Shown here piece after piece: positions 45,724-54,502 of a stretch of DNA of 64,000 nucleotides (the stretch's first letter is position 1; each line of letters begins with the position of its first letter). Source of the DNA: Mumia sp050632745. Lineage in GTDB: Bacteria > Actinomycetota > Actinomycetes > Propionibacteriales > Nocardioidaceae. The DNA lies in the NCBI RefSeq assembly GCF_050632745.1, contig NZ_JBODSD010000001.1:248001-312000 (forward strand). Reading direction: 5' to 3'. The position numbers and the translations under genes were made by a program. Below the pieces are notes generated by a model. The model was not told the DNA's origin. It searched no databases and saw only the letters and a list, made by a program, of their open reading frames with translations.

Positions 45724-45740
45724 GCCCTGGTTGGAGGTTG

Positions 45741-45771
45741 CCCGCGTCCGCTGACGCGCGGAACACGCGGG
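45741..45771. terminator. Hairpin between convergent genes
   Basis: CCCGCGTCCGC pairs with GCGG-AAC-ACGCGGG (an 11-bp stem with a 3-base bulge and 6-base loop), 17 bases after the crotonase stop and before the convergent DUF4234 gene's end. Confidence 0.55.
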
Positions 45772-45804
45772 TCGCGCGGCGCCCCGCGGCTCGCGGCGGT
45801 GCCC

Positions 45805-46320
45805 TCAGCGAGCGCCGAGCGAGCGCCAGTACGCGTTGAGCGCGCCGTTCGTCTTGATGAACCACACGAACGGGCCGACGAGGATGAACATCCCCGGGAA
45901 GTACCAGAGGCCCGTCGCGCCGCTGACCGGCTTGGCCTGTCCGCGCCGCTCATACAGGCCGCCGACCTCGCTCGAGGTGATGTACGGCATCACGATGCTG
46001 ACGAAGAACGCGAGCAGCAGGGCGATGCCGCCGCCGAGCCCGGTGCCGGAGTGCCGCTTCATCTCGGCGTGGGTCTTGTACCACCAGACGAGCGTGTAGA
46101 TGCCGAGCGTGACGATCGCCAGGAGGATGCACACGCCGGTCGAGCGGACCTTGCCGACCGGACCCGATCCGGGGGCGTAGGCCTGCGGCACCCCTGGGGC
46201 GTACGGGGCTGCGTCCGCGGCGGGTGTCGGTGCCGCCTGGAGCGGGCGGGCCTCGGGGGCGAGCGTGTTGGCGATGTCGTTGGGCTCTGCCGGCGCGGGC
46301 GGGACGGTCGGATCGGTCAT
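45805..46320 (-). CDS. DUF4234-type membrane protein
   Basis: A 171-residue protein. Residues 1-55 are Pro/Ala-rich and presumably cytoplasmic. From about 58 it has the DUF4234 pattern: VRSTGVCILLAIVTLGIYTLVWWYKTHAEMKRH, then helices at about 95-115 and 135-160 (ATGLWYFPGMFILVGPFVWF). Function of this family is unknown. The ATG at 46320 is preceded by AAGGTG; a start three codons upstream is possible. It stands alone between the catabolic island and the pentapeptide-repeat gene. Confidence 0.8.
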   Translation of the reverse strand: MTDPTVPPAPAEPNDIANTLAPEARPLQAAPTPAADAAPYAPGVPQAYAPGSGPVGKVRSTGVCILLAIVTLGIYTLVWWYKTHAEMKRHSGTGLGGGIALLLAFFVSIVMPYITSSEVGGLYERRGQAKPVSGATGLWYFPGMFILVGPFVWFIKTNGALNAYWRSLGAR

Positions 46321-46414
46321 CGTGATCACCTTCGGGTCGGGGGATTGCCGCCCGGACCGTACCGGTTCGCCAGGGTCGCCCGCGGGCGTTTGGCGGATCG
46401 GGTCGCCCCGACGC

Positions 46415-47020
46415 TCAGTCCTCGACGCGGATCCCGAGCGAGTCGGCGAGGAGCGGAGCGAGGAGGGTGAGCTGGAGCGGGCTGATCGTGACCCCGCGCA
46501 AGGAGGTCACACCGACGATCTCGCGCAGCTCGGCCCCGCGGAGGTCGAGGTCGGTCGAGGTCGTGTGCTGCACGTCGAGGCGGGCGATCGTGCACCCGAC
46601 GAAGCTCACGCGCAGCGCCGTCGCCTGCACGAGGTCGAGCTCGTCGATCACGCAGTCGGCGAAGACCACGTCGCGAAGGTGGGCGCCGCGCAGGTTGACG
46701 AAGGACAGCTTGCACCCGGAGACGCGTACGGACTCCCACGTGCTGTCGTACACGTCGGCGGAGCCGATCCGGCCTCCGTCGACGTGCACGTCGCGAAGCG
46801 TGGCGCGCGGTCCGCGCAGCACGGCGACGTTGACGCGCTCGAGCACGGACTCGCGCAGCCGCCCACCTGACAGGTCGACGGCGTCGGCCGTGAGGTCGCG
46901 GAGCACGAGGCCCTCGAGGTCTGCCGATGGCCGGAGGTCGTCCACCGTGCCCTCGACGAGGTCGTCCACGGCAAGCGCGTCCAGCTGCGGAGCGCGGGTC
47001 TTCGTACGCCTGCTGCCCAC
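46415..47020 (-). CDS. Pentapeptide-repeat protein
   Basis: A 201-residue protein composed from about residue 25 to 170 of degenerate pentapeptide repeats with Leu/Val at every fifth position (for example SFVNLRGAHLRDVVFADCVI), which fold as a right-handed square beta helix. Some relatives mimic DNA and protect gyrase, but most have no known role. GTG at 47020 follows GAAGGGA; a longer reading to 47179 overlaps the divergent peptidase promoter and is less likely. It is divergent from the broken M4 peptidase gene. Confidence 0.8.
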   Translation of the reverse strand: MGSRRTKTRAPQLDALAVDDLVEGTVDDLRPSADLEGLVLRDLTADAVDLSGGRLRESVLERVNVAVLRGPRATLRDVHVDGGRIGSADVYDSTWESVRVSGCKLSFVNLRGAHLRDVVFADCVIDELDLVQATALRVSFVGCTIARLDVQHTTSTDLDLRGAELREIVGVTSLRGVTISPLQLTLLAPLLADSLGIRVED

Positions 47021-47169
47021 GGGTGGTCCCTTCGGTCGGCCGGCTTGCCGGCTCGCGGACTCGTCAGGGTACGGGCGGGGGCTGACAGCCGCCGTGCTCT
47101 GCCCCCACCGCCGGGTTAGATTGCCCGAGATCCCCCGTGAACCCGCGACCGACGGTCCCGAGGAGAGCC

Positions 47170-50004
47170 ATGCGCGCACGACGGTGGACAGGAGCCGGGG
47201 CTCTCGCCCTGGCCGCAGCGCTCACGACGGGTGGTCTGGCGGCTCCCGGCCGTGCCTCCGCGGCACCGGTCGACCCGGTGCCCGCCGACGAGGCGGCGGC
47301 GGCGAAGGCACGCCTGCGCGCCGACGCGACGGCCCCGCTCGCGACCGAGACTGCGGACGGGGTGCTCGCGTTCGCCGGCGCCGCGGTGGGGAGCGTCGAC
47401 AACCCCGGTGTCGACGAGGGCTCCAGCGTGGCTGCGGCGGCACGCGCGCACCTGGCGCGCTACGGTGCCGCGTTCGGCGTGGACCCGGGCACCGACCTCG
47501 TGCGCACCCGCAGCACCCGCAACGCCGCCGGCCAGGACGTCGTCCGCTACCGCCAGGAGATCGACGGCGTGCCGGTGCTCGGCGGCGAGCTCGCCGTGTC
47601 GCTGCGGCCGGACCGTCAGCTCGGCTCGATCCTCTCGACCGCGTCCGCGGCGACGAGGCGCAGCGCCGTCACCGTGACGGAGGCGACCGCCTCCGCGACC
47701 GCTCGCGCCGTGGTCTCCAAGGTCACCGAGGGCCGGTTCCGGCTGGTCTCCCAAGGCACCTAGGTGATCGACCCCGCGGTCTCGGGACTCACCTCCGTCC
47801 TCGGCGCCCGCACCGCCTGGCGGTTCGAGGCCGTCGGCGGCCCGAGCCTGCGCCGGATGGTCCTCGTCGACGCCACGAACGGTCGCCTCCTCGCCGACCA
47901 GGACCTGATCGCCTCCCTCGACCGGGTGGTCTGCGACAACGCCAACGTCCGCGTCGACGAGCCGTCGCCGTGCACGGCGGGCTTCGCGCGGGTCGAGGGC
48001 CAGCCGTCGACGGGGCTGTCCGACGTCGACGACGCGTACGACCTGGGCGGTGCGACCTCGGGCTTCTACGACGCCATCGGTGGTCCCGACCTCACGGAGC
48101 TCCTCGGGCTCGACGTGGGCGGGACGAAGCGGCTCGCCTCGACGGTCCGCTTCTGCTACCTCGACGCGCAGCAGCCGTGCCCGTACGAGAACGCGTTCTG
48201 GAACGGCGACCAGATGGTCTTCGGCGAAGGTTTCGCGCAGGCCGACGACGTCGTCGCGCACGAGCTCACTCACGGTGTCACCGAGAAGACCGCGAACCTC
48301 CTCTACTGGGGGCAGTCCGGGGCCATCAACGAGTCGATGTCGGACGTCATGGGGGAGATCGTCGACAGGCGCCACGTGACCGCGGCGGACGATCCGTCGG
48401 ACTGGTCGATCGGCGAGGACCTCGACATCGGTGCGGCACGCGACATGGCAGACCCGACGCGCTTCGACCATCCGGACCGGATGACCAGCGACCTGTGGTT
48501 CGCCGACCTCGGCAACCCGCCGTACCAGGACCAGGGCGGTGTGCACCTCAACAGCGGGGTCGGCAACAAGACGTTCTTCCTGATCTCGCAGGGCGGCTCG
48601 TTCAACGGCCGCACGGTCACCGGCCTGGACGCCGGCGACACGTCGCTCACCCAGTCGGCGACGCTCTACCTCGCGGTGCTGCAGTCCTTGCTGTCCGGCA
48701 GCGACTACGCCGACCTCGGCAACGTCCTGGTCCAGACCTGCGACGACTTCGTGGCCGCCTCGGCGGACGGCTTCACGGCCGACGACTGCCAGCAGGTCCG
48801 GAGCGCGGTCGCGGCGACGGAGCTCGACCAGACCCCGACGAACGCGCCGCAACCCGCGGACGCACCGGACACCTGCCCGGCGGGCACCACGAAGCGGACG
48901 CTTCTCGACAGCGAGACCGGAACCCCGACGACCACCTTCGTCGCCGGCGCGCTGTGGACGCGTGACCCGGAGCTGGTGCCGCCCAACGCCACGTCCGGGA
49001 CGGAGTCGTGGTTCGGGCTCGACCCGCTGCCGAGCGCCGGAGACCCGTACGCCTCGTCGCTGACGGCGCGCACCCCTGTCACGGTGCCGAGCGGGCAGAA
49101 GTCGTACCTGCACTTCCAGCAGTGGCGCGTCTTCGAGTGGGACCCGGCGAGCGGCCTCGGCTGAGACGGTGGCACCGTCGAGCTGGCCCGTACGACCGGG
49201 ACCCCCGTCGACACCGCGGGGCTGCCGTGGGTCAACGGTCCCGACGACGTCCTGGTCGAGGACCCGAGCTTCCCCAACCCGAACGCCGGCAAGAAGGCTT
49301 TCGGCGGCGACAGCTTCGGCTGGGTCGCCAGCAGGGTCGACGTCTCGTCGTTCGCCGGGTCCGCCGTCCGGCCGGTGTTCACCGTGCGGGGGGACCCGGT
49401 CGGAGCGGTCTACGGCTGGTACCTCGACGACATCGAGCTCTACACCTGCGACCTGCCGCGGATCAGCAACCTCGCTGCTCCGAGGATCGTCACGTCGGTC
49501 CGCTATCCGGCGACGCTCGCGGCCACGTCGGACCGGTGGAGCCCCGCGGCCGTGCGCAAGGCGTACCAGTGGCTGCGCAACGGTGCCGCGATCCCGGGTG
49601 CGACCGGTGCGACGTACCGGCTCGTCGCCGCGGACGTCGGCAGGCGCCTCTCCGTGCGGGTCACCGCCTCGGCCACGGGGTACGTCGCGCGGGCCGCCAC
49701 CAGCAACGCGACCGCGGCGGTCCTGCCCGGCCGCCTCGTCGGGGCGACGCCGAAGATCCGCGGCACGGCGCGCGTCGGGAAGGTGCTGAAAGTGTCGCGC
49801 GGCAGCTGGGGGAGCGGGGTGCGGCTGCGTCAACGGTGGTACCGCAACAGCAAGGCGATCCGCGGAGCCACCGGCACCTCGTACCGGCTGACCCGCAAGG
49901 ACCTGCGCAAGCGGATCTCGGTGAAGGTCACGGGAACGAAGGCCGGTTACGCCGCGACGACGCGCGCGTCGCGGCCGACGGCGAAGGTGCGCCCACGGCC
50001 CTGA
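47170..50004 (+). pseudogene. M4-type (bacillolysin-like) metallopeptidase interrupted by two in-frame stops
   Basis: One continuous reading frame of 945 codons is broken by TAG at 47761-47763 and TGA at 49162-49164; no frameshift separates the pieces. Part 1 has a signal peptide (ATG at 47170 after CGAGGAG) and an FTP-type propeptide (VRYRQEIDGVPVLGGELAV). Part 2 begins with the PepSY-like end and carries the M4 catalytic domain with the zinc motif HELTH at 48259-48273 and downstream GAINESMSDVMGEI (third ligand Glu). Part 3 continues after WDPASGLG-stop-DGGTVELA, where the stop replaces what is almost certainly Trp, then Ig-like repeats. Either a recent pseudogene or sequence errors; readthrough is less likely. 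Confidence 0.85.
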
Positions 50005-50017
50005 GGAGATCGTCTGC

Positions 50018-50047
50018 TTGACCGTCTGCATCGATACGCATCAAAAT
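50018..50047 (+). promoter_or_regulatory. Candidate leaderless promoter of acr3
   Basis: TTGACC at 50018-50023 and CAAAAT at 50042-50047 (18-base spacer) precede the ATG at 50054 by 6 bases. No ribosome site is seen. The -10 box lies inside the palindromic operator, so a bound repressor would block it. Confidence 0.45.
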
Positions 50048-50061
50048 AGATGCATGTCGAT
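50030..50061. promoter_or_regulatory. ArsR-type palindromic operator at acr3
   Basis: Two 13-base arms (50030-50042, 50049-50061) pair at 11 of 13 positions around AAAATA. The right arm covers the acr3 start codon, so binding by the ArsR-ArsC fusion or ArsR would shut off the operon. Confidence 0.6.
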
Positions 50062-51166
50062 ACAGCGCGCGCCGATCGTCGCCGACCCAGGCGTCCGACG
50101 GCTCTCCACCCTCGACCGCTGGCTCCCGCTGTGGATCGGCTTGGCGATGGCTGCAGGGCTGCTGCTCGGCCGGTTCGTCCCCGGGCTGTCCGACGTCCTC
50201 GCCGCGCTCGAGGTGGGGGGCATCTCGGTGCCGATCGCGCTGGGCCTGCTGGTGATGATGTACCCGGTGCTGGCGAAGGTCCGCTACGACAAGGTCGCCG
50301 CCGTGACCGGAGACAAGAAGCTCCTGGTGAGCTCGCTGGTCCTGAACTGGCTGGTCGGGCCCGCGTTGATGTTCGCGCTGGCGTGGATCTTCCTCGCCGA
50401 CCTGCCGGAGTATCGGACCGGGCTGATCATCGTCGGACTGGCGCGCTGCATCGCGATGGTGGTGATTTGGAACGACCTCGCGTGCGGCGACCGCGAGGCG
50501 GCCGCGGTGCTGGTGGCGCTGAACTCGGTGTTCCAGGTCGTGGCGTTCTCGCTGCTCGGGTGGTTCTACCTCACCCTGCTGCCCGAGTGGCTCGGGCTGG
50601 ACACCCAGGGGCTCGACGTCTCGGTCGGTCAGATCGCCCTGAACGTCGTGGTCTTCCTCGGTGTCCCGCTCGCCGCCGGGTTCGCGACACGGTGGATCGC
50701 GGAGCGGCGCAAGGGACGTGCCTGGTACGAGGAGCGGTTCCTGCCCCGGATCGGTCCGTGGGCCCTGTACGGACTGCTGTTCACGATCGTGCTCCTGTTC
50801 GCGCTGCAGGGCGAGGCGGTGACGTCGAACCCGTGGGACGTGGTCCGGATCGCTCTTCCGCTGCTGGTCTACTTCGCCGTGATGTGGGGCGTGGGGATGG
50901 CGGCCGGGAAGGCGTACGGCCTGGGCTACGCGCGGTCGACGACGCTCGCGTTCACTGCGGCGGGCAACAACTTCGAGCTGGCGATCGCGGTCGCGATCGG
51001 CACGTTCGGCGCCACGTCCGGGCAGGCGCTCGCCGGGGTGGTCGGACCGCTCATCGAGGTCCCCGTCCTGGTCGGGCTGGTCTACGTGTCGTTGTGGCTG
51101 GGCCGACGGTGGTTCGGTGTCGACCCGTACGCTCCCGCTGCCGCACCGCAGGAGGTGTCTCGATGA
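50054..51166 (+). CDS. acr3: Arsenite efflux permease Acr3
   Basis: A 370-residue permease of the bile/arsenite/riboflavin transporter family with about ten helices. The Acr3 phrases are GLLVMMYPVLAKVRYDK, SLVLNWLVGPALMFALAWIFL, GLARCIAMVVIWNDLACGD (holding the essential Cys of helix IV) and FTAAGNNFELAIAVAIG. It exports arsenite, and probably antimonite, using the proton gradient. ATG at 50054 is preferred to a TTG at 50018, which lies in the -35 region. The stop overlaps the ArsR-ArsC fusion gene by 4 bases. Confidence 0.93.
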   Translation: MSIQRAPIVADPGVRRLSTLDRWLPLWIGLAMAAGLLLGRFVPGLSDVLAALEVGGISVPIALGLLVMMYPVLAKVRYDKVAAVTGDKKLLVSSLVLNWLVGPALMFALAWIFLADLPEYRTGLIIVGLARCIAMVVIWNDLACGDREAAAVLVALNSVFQVVAFSLLGWFYLTLLPEWLGLDTQGLDVSVGQIALNVVVFLGVPLAAGFATRWIAERRKGRAWYEERFLPRIGPWALYGLLFTIVLLFALQGEAVTSNPWDVVRIALPLLVYFAVMWGVGMAAGKAYGLGYARSTTLAFTAAGNNFELAIAVAIGTFGATSGQALAGVVGPLIEVPVLVGLVYVSLWLGRRWFGVDPYAPAAAPQEVSR

Positions 51167-52200
51167 CCACGACCTTGCTCCCGCTGGTGGACGCCGACTG
51201 CACGCCTGCCGCCGCGTCGCACGCCATCGGCACGGAGGTCGCGTCGACGTTGGCGACCACGCTGAAGGCGCTCGCGGAGCCGCTCCGGCTCCGGATGCTC
51301 TCGGCGATCGCGTCCAGCCCGACCGGCGAGTCGTGCGTGTGCGACCTCGCCGAGCTGGCTGACGTCTCGCAGCCGACGGTGTCGCACCACCTGAAGGTCC
51401 TCAAGGACGTCGGCGTCCTCGTCTCGGAGCGTCGCGGCACCTGGGTCTGGTACCGAGTGGCGGACGTCTTCAAGCCCGCGGTGGCGACGCTGCTGGACTC
51501 GTTCGCGCCGGCGGTGCTCGACCACCGGCTCGACGAACGCAACGAGAGCGGGTTGAGCGACGTCGACGCGGCCCTCGTGCGGCTCGCCGACGAGCTCGGC
51601 ACCTCGTCCTCGGTCGAGCCTGCTCTGGTCCTCGCCACGGTGCGAGAGTCGTACACCGCGCTGGCCCGGTCGGCCACGGTCACGCCTCACCTGATCAGCC
51701 TCACCGCGCGGTTCGCGCGTCAGCGCCTGGACGACCTGGTCCGCGACCGCGAGGGCGCCCGCCCGCAGGTGCTGTTCGTCTGCGTCGCCAACGCTGGGCG
51801 GTCGCAGCTGGCGGCCGCCCTCGTCCGGCATTACGCCGGCGACCGGGTGGTGGTCCGGTCGGCCGGTTCGACGCCCGCCACGGCCGTGCACCCCGACGTC
51901 CAGGAGATGATCGCCACTCTCGTCGACGACCCCGGCACGGCGTACCCGAAGCCGCTGACCGACGACGCGGTCCGCGCCGCGGACGTGGTCGTGACGATGG
52001 GGTGTGGTGACGTCTGCCCGGTCATCCCCGGCGTCCGCTACGACGACTGGTCCGTCGGCGACCCCGCCCTCGCCTCTCCCGAGGGGCTCGCGGCCATCCG
52101 GAGCGAGATCGACCGACGGGTCCGCCTGCTGCTCGCCGACCTGGTTCCTGACCTGACCCTCCCCACTGAAGGATCTGCGCTCGAAGGAGAAGAACGATGA
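51163..52200 (+). CDS. ArsR-ArsC fusion protein
   Basis: A 345-residue two-part protein. Residues 25-105 are an ArsR-type winged helix (CVCDLAELADVSQPTVSHHL). A helical linker domain at 130-195 follows, then a low-molecular-weight-phosphatase-type arsenate reductase domain from 201 with the catalytic loop CVANAGRS (Cys207, Arg213) and MGCGDVCP. Cys13, Cys58 and Cys60 could bind arsenite. The fusion may couple arsenic sensing to arsenate reduction. It overlaps acr3 upstream and the stand-alone arsC downstream by 4 bases each, so the three genes form one operon. Confidence 0.92.
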   Translation: MTTTLLPLVDADCTPAAASHAIGTEVASTLATTLKALAEPLRLRMLSAIASSPTGESCVCDLAELADVSQPTVSHHLKVLKDVGVLVSERRGTWVWYRVADVFKPAVATLLDSFAPAVLDHRLDERNESGLSDVDAALVRLADELGTSSSVEPALVLATVRESYTALARSATVTPHLISLTARFARQRLDDLVRDREGARPQVLFVCVANAGRSQLAAALVRHYAGDRVVVRSAGSTPATAVHPDVQEMIATLVDDPGTAYPKPLTDDAVRAADVVVTMGCGDVCPVIPGVRYDDWSVGDPALASPEGLAAIRSEIDRRVRLLLADLVPDLTLPTEGSALEGEER

Positions 52201-52622
52201 CCGACTCCCGCCCCCAGGTGCTGTTCGTCTGCGTGCACAACGCGGGCCGCTCCCAGATGGCCGCCGGGTTCCTCACCGCACTGGGTGCAGGCGCGGTAGA
52301 GGTCCGCTCGGCGGGATCGATGCCCGCTGAGCAGATCAACCCGGTCGCGGTCGACGCGATGGCCGAGGTCGGCATCGACATCCGCGCCGAGGTCCCCAAG
52401 GTCCTGACCGACGACGCGGTCGAGGCATCCGACGTCGTCATCACGATGGGGTGCGGCGACGCCTGCCCGTACTTCCCCGGCAAGCGCTACGAGGACTGGA
52501 AGCTCGACGACCCCGCCGGCCAGGGCATCGACGCCGTCCGGCCGATCCGCGACGAGATCCGTGCCCGCGTCGAGGTCCTCCTCGACGAGCTCGGCGTCAC
52601 CCCCGCGGGTTCGGTGGGCTGA
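52197..52622 (+). CDS. arsC: Arsenate reductase (arsenate-mycothiol transferase type)
   Basis: A 141-residue low-molecular-weight-phosphatase fold reductase with the loop CVHNAGRSQ (Cys12, Arg18), the Cys86/Cys90 pair in MGCGDACP and the DDP acid near residue 104. In actinobacteria such enzymes (Corynebacterium ArsC1/2) make an arseno-mycothiol adduct that is reduced to arsenite, which Acr3 then exports. It differs from the ArsC half of the fusion upstream, so the cluster has two arsenate reductase domains. Confidence 0.92.
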   Translation: MTDSRPQVLFVCVHNAGRSQMAAGFLTALGAGAVEVRSAGSMPAEQINPVAVDAMAEVGIDIRAEVPKVLTDDAVEASDVVITMGCGDACPYFPGKRYEDWKLDDPAGQGIDAVRPIRDEIRARVEVLLDELGVTPAGSVG

Positions 52623-52625
52623 CCG

Positions 52626-54056
52626 TCAGCCGCAGCAGCTGCTGTTCTCGGAGTCGCCGGAACGGCCGTGCGCGACGCCGGTGGCGAAGCCGATCCCGAC
52701 AGGGGTTGCGGCCGTGAGCGTGAGGAGCTCCGGCTCGGCCGGGGCACTCCCGCAGCAGGAGCCGGCGACCTCGTTGCCGTCAGCGTCGAGCGCCAGGTCC
52801 GACGAGCACACGCCGGTCGCCGGGAGGTTCAGCTCGACCGCGTCGGCGGCGGCACGATCGCCGGCGAGGGCGGCCGCGATCGAACGGACCTGCTCGTAGC
52901 CGGTGGCGAGGAGGAACGTCGGCGCTCGCCCGTACGACTTCATGCCGACGATGTAGAAGCCGTCGTCGGGGTGGCTCAGCAGCTTCTCGCCGTGCGGGGG
53001 CACCGTGCCGCAGGAGTGGAAGTTGGGGTCGATCACCTCCGCGATCTGCGCGGGGCACTCGAGTGCCGGGTCGAGCGAGAGCCGGACCTCACGCAGCATG
53101 TCGAGGTCGGGGCGGAACCCGGTCGCGTTCACGATCGCATCGACGCTCAGGTCGAGCGCGGCGTCGCGTGAGCGTCCGACGACGCGGACGCGGTCGTCGG
53201 ACGCCTGGAGCTGGTCGATCTCGACGAACGTGCGGAGCTCGACCCGACCTGCGTCGACAGCCGCCTTCAGTCGCGTCCCCAGGAGCCCACGTGCAGGGAG
53301 CTCGTCGTCGGTGCCCCCGCCGTACAGGCGTCGCGCCGAGCCGCCGCGGATCGCCCACGTGATCCTGGTGCCGGGCTCGTCCTCGGCGAGCGAGACGAGG
53401 CTGAGGAGAGTGTTGGCGGCGGAGTGCCCCATCCCGACCACGAGCGTGTGGCGGCCGGCGAAGCGGGGGCGCTGCTTGCCCAGCACGTCGGGCAGCGGCC
53501 CGGTGACGAACCGGCTCGCGTCCGCCTCGCCGAGTGCGGGCAGGCCGCCGACGCCGAGCGGGTTGGACGTCTCGTACGTGCCGGAGGCGTCGATGACGGC
53601 GCGGGCGAACAGGTCCTCGACGCTCCCGTCGGCCGTCAGGACGCGGACCCGGTAGCCGTGCCGCTCGCGTCCGATCGTGCGGGTCTTGTCGTTCGTCAGG
53701 CGCGAGACGCCGAGGACCCGCGTGCTGGTGCGGATGCGGCCGGAGAGCTGAGGAGTGGCGGCGAGCGGGGCGAGGTAGCGGTCGACGAGCTCGCCGCCGG
53801 TCGGGAGCCCGTCGAGGTCGGGGACGTCCCATCCCGTGGTGTCGAGAAGTCGCTGCGCCGCGGCGTCGATGTCGTAGCGCCACGGCGAGAAGAGCCGCAC
53901 GTGCCCCCACGAGGCGATCGCCGCCCCGACCTGTTCGCCCGCCTCGAGCACCAGCGGGTCCAGGCCGCGCTCGAGGAGGTGCGCCGCCGCGGCGAGGCCC
54001 ACGGGGCCGGCCCCGATCACGACCGTCGGAAGACTCTCACGTGCGATCTCGGTCAT
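52626..54056 (-). CDS. Arsenic-cluster FAD/NAD(P) flavoprotein with C-terminal Cys pairs
   Basis: A 476-residue flavin monooxygenase/thioredoxin-reductase-like protein. FAD-binding GAGPVG sits at residues 15-20, and a second nucleotide motif VVGMGHSAAN at about 208. The C-terminus has two vicinal cysteine motifs, GSCCGS and a terminal SSCCG, likely arsenite-binding. Similar proteins are found in actinobacterial ars clusters, where they may oxidise or shuttle trivalent arsenic, but no activity is proven to my knowledge. ATG at 54056 has AGGAG five bases upstream; two GTG codons precede it. Convergent with arsC, divergent from arsR over a strong palindrome. Confidence 0.82.
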   Translation of the reverse strand: MTEIARESLPTVVIGAGPVGLAAAAHLLERGLDPLVLEAGEQVGAAIASWGHVRLFSPWRYDIDAAAQRLLDTTGWDVPDLDGLPTGGELVDRYLAPLAATPQLSGRIRTSTRVLGVSRLTNDKTRTIGRERHGYRVRVLTADGSVEDLFARAVIDASGTYETSNPLGVGGLPALGEADASRFVTGPLPDVLGKQRPRFAGRHTLVVGMGHSAANTLLSLVSLAEDEPGTRITWAIRGGSARRLYGGGTDDELPARGLLGTRLKAAVDAGRVELRTFVEIDQLQASDDRVRVVGRSRDAALDLSVDAIVNATGFRPDLDMLREVRLSLDPALECPAQIAEVIDPNFHSCGTVPPHGEKLLSHPDDGFYIVGMKSYGRAPTFLLATGYEQVRSIAAALAGDRAAADAVELNLPATGVCSSDLALDADGNEVAGSCCGSAPAEPELLTLTAATPVGIGFATGVAHGRSGDSENSSCCG

Positions 54057-54070
54057 CACCACTCCTGATC

Positions 54071-54121
54071 AATCGAAGAACGTCGATATCTGCGCGGTGA
54101 ATATATCCACATTCTTCGATG
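54071..54121. promoter_or_regulatory. ArsR operator between flavoprotein and arsR genes
   Basis: Two 21-base arms (54071-54091 and 54101-54121) pair at 17 of 21 positions around a 9-base spacer; the core is ATCGAAGAA-GT-GATAT. It occupies the divergent promoter region and should control both genes. It shares the ATCGA outer element with the acr3 operator. Confidence 0.7.
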
Positions 54122-54139
54122 CGTGGCAAGATGGGCTGC

Positions 54140-54502
54140 ATGAGCGCGACGATCCCTCTCGAGATCACCCCGACGGCGGGCGCCTGCTGCGCGCCCCTCG
54201 TGCGCACGGCGGTCGACGCCGAGACCGCCCGCGACCTCGCGCGCCGGTTCAAGGCGCTCGCCGACCCGGCGAGGGTGCAGCTGCTCTCGATCGTCGCGGC
54301 GCACGACGGCGGCGAGGCCTGCGTCTGCGACCTGACCGAGCCGGTCGGACTCAGCCAGCCCACCGTCAGCCACCACCTCAAGATCCTGGTCGACGCCGGG
54401 CTCCTGACGCGTGAGAAGCGCGGTGTGTGGGCGTACTACTCGCTCGTCCCTGGTGCGTTGACCGACCTGGGCGCGGCACTCGACGAGACCGCCGCTCGCT
54501 GA
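54140..54502 (+). CDS. arsR: ArsR-family arsenic-responsive repressor
   Basis: A 120-residue winged-helix repressor. It has the Corynebacterium-type arsenite site: adjacent Cys16-Cys17 (GACCAPL) near the N-terminus and Cys61/Cys63 (EACVCDL) before the recognition helix (GLSQPTVSHHLKILVDAG). Arsenite binding should release it from the palindrome just upstream. The start is uncertain: ATG codons at 54119 and 54131 are in frame, and none has a good ribosome site; 54140 is chosen because the family N-terminus begins there. The stop abuts the stop of the convergent MFS gene. Confidence 0.9.
   Translation: MSATIPLEITPTAGACCAPLVRTAVDAETARDLARRFKALADPARVQLLSIVAAHDGGEACVCDLTEPVGLSQPTVSHHLKILVDAGLLTREKRGVWAYYSLVPGALTDLGAALDETAAR

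Noticed and set aside
49162..49164. In-frame TGA read as selenocysteine
   Set aside because: The position aligns with a conserved Trp, a second stop (TAG) exists upstream, and no selenocysteine-type hairpin is evident.
50018..50053. TTG start for acr3 12 codons upstream
   Set aside because: The TTG overlaps the -35 box TTGACC, and the extra residues lie in the operator; ATG at 50054 fits the family better.
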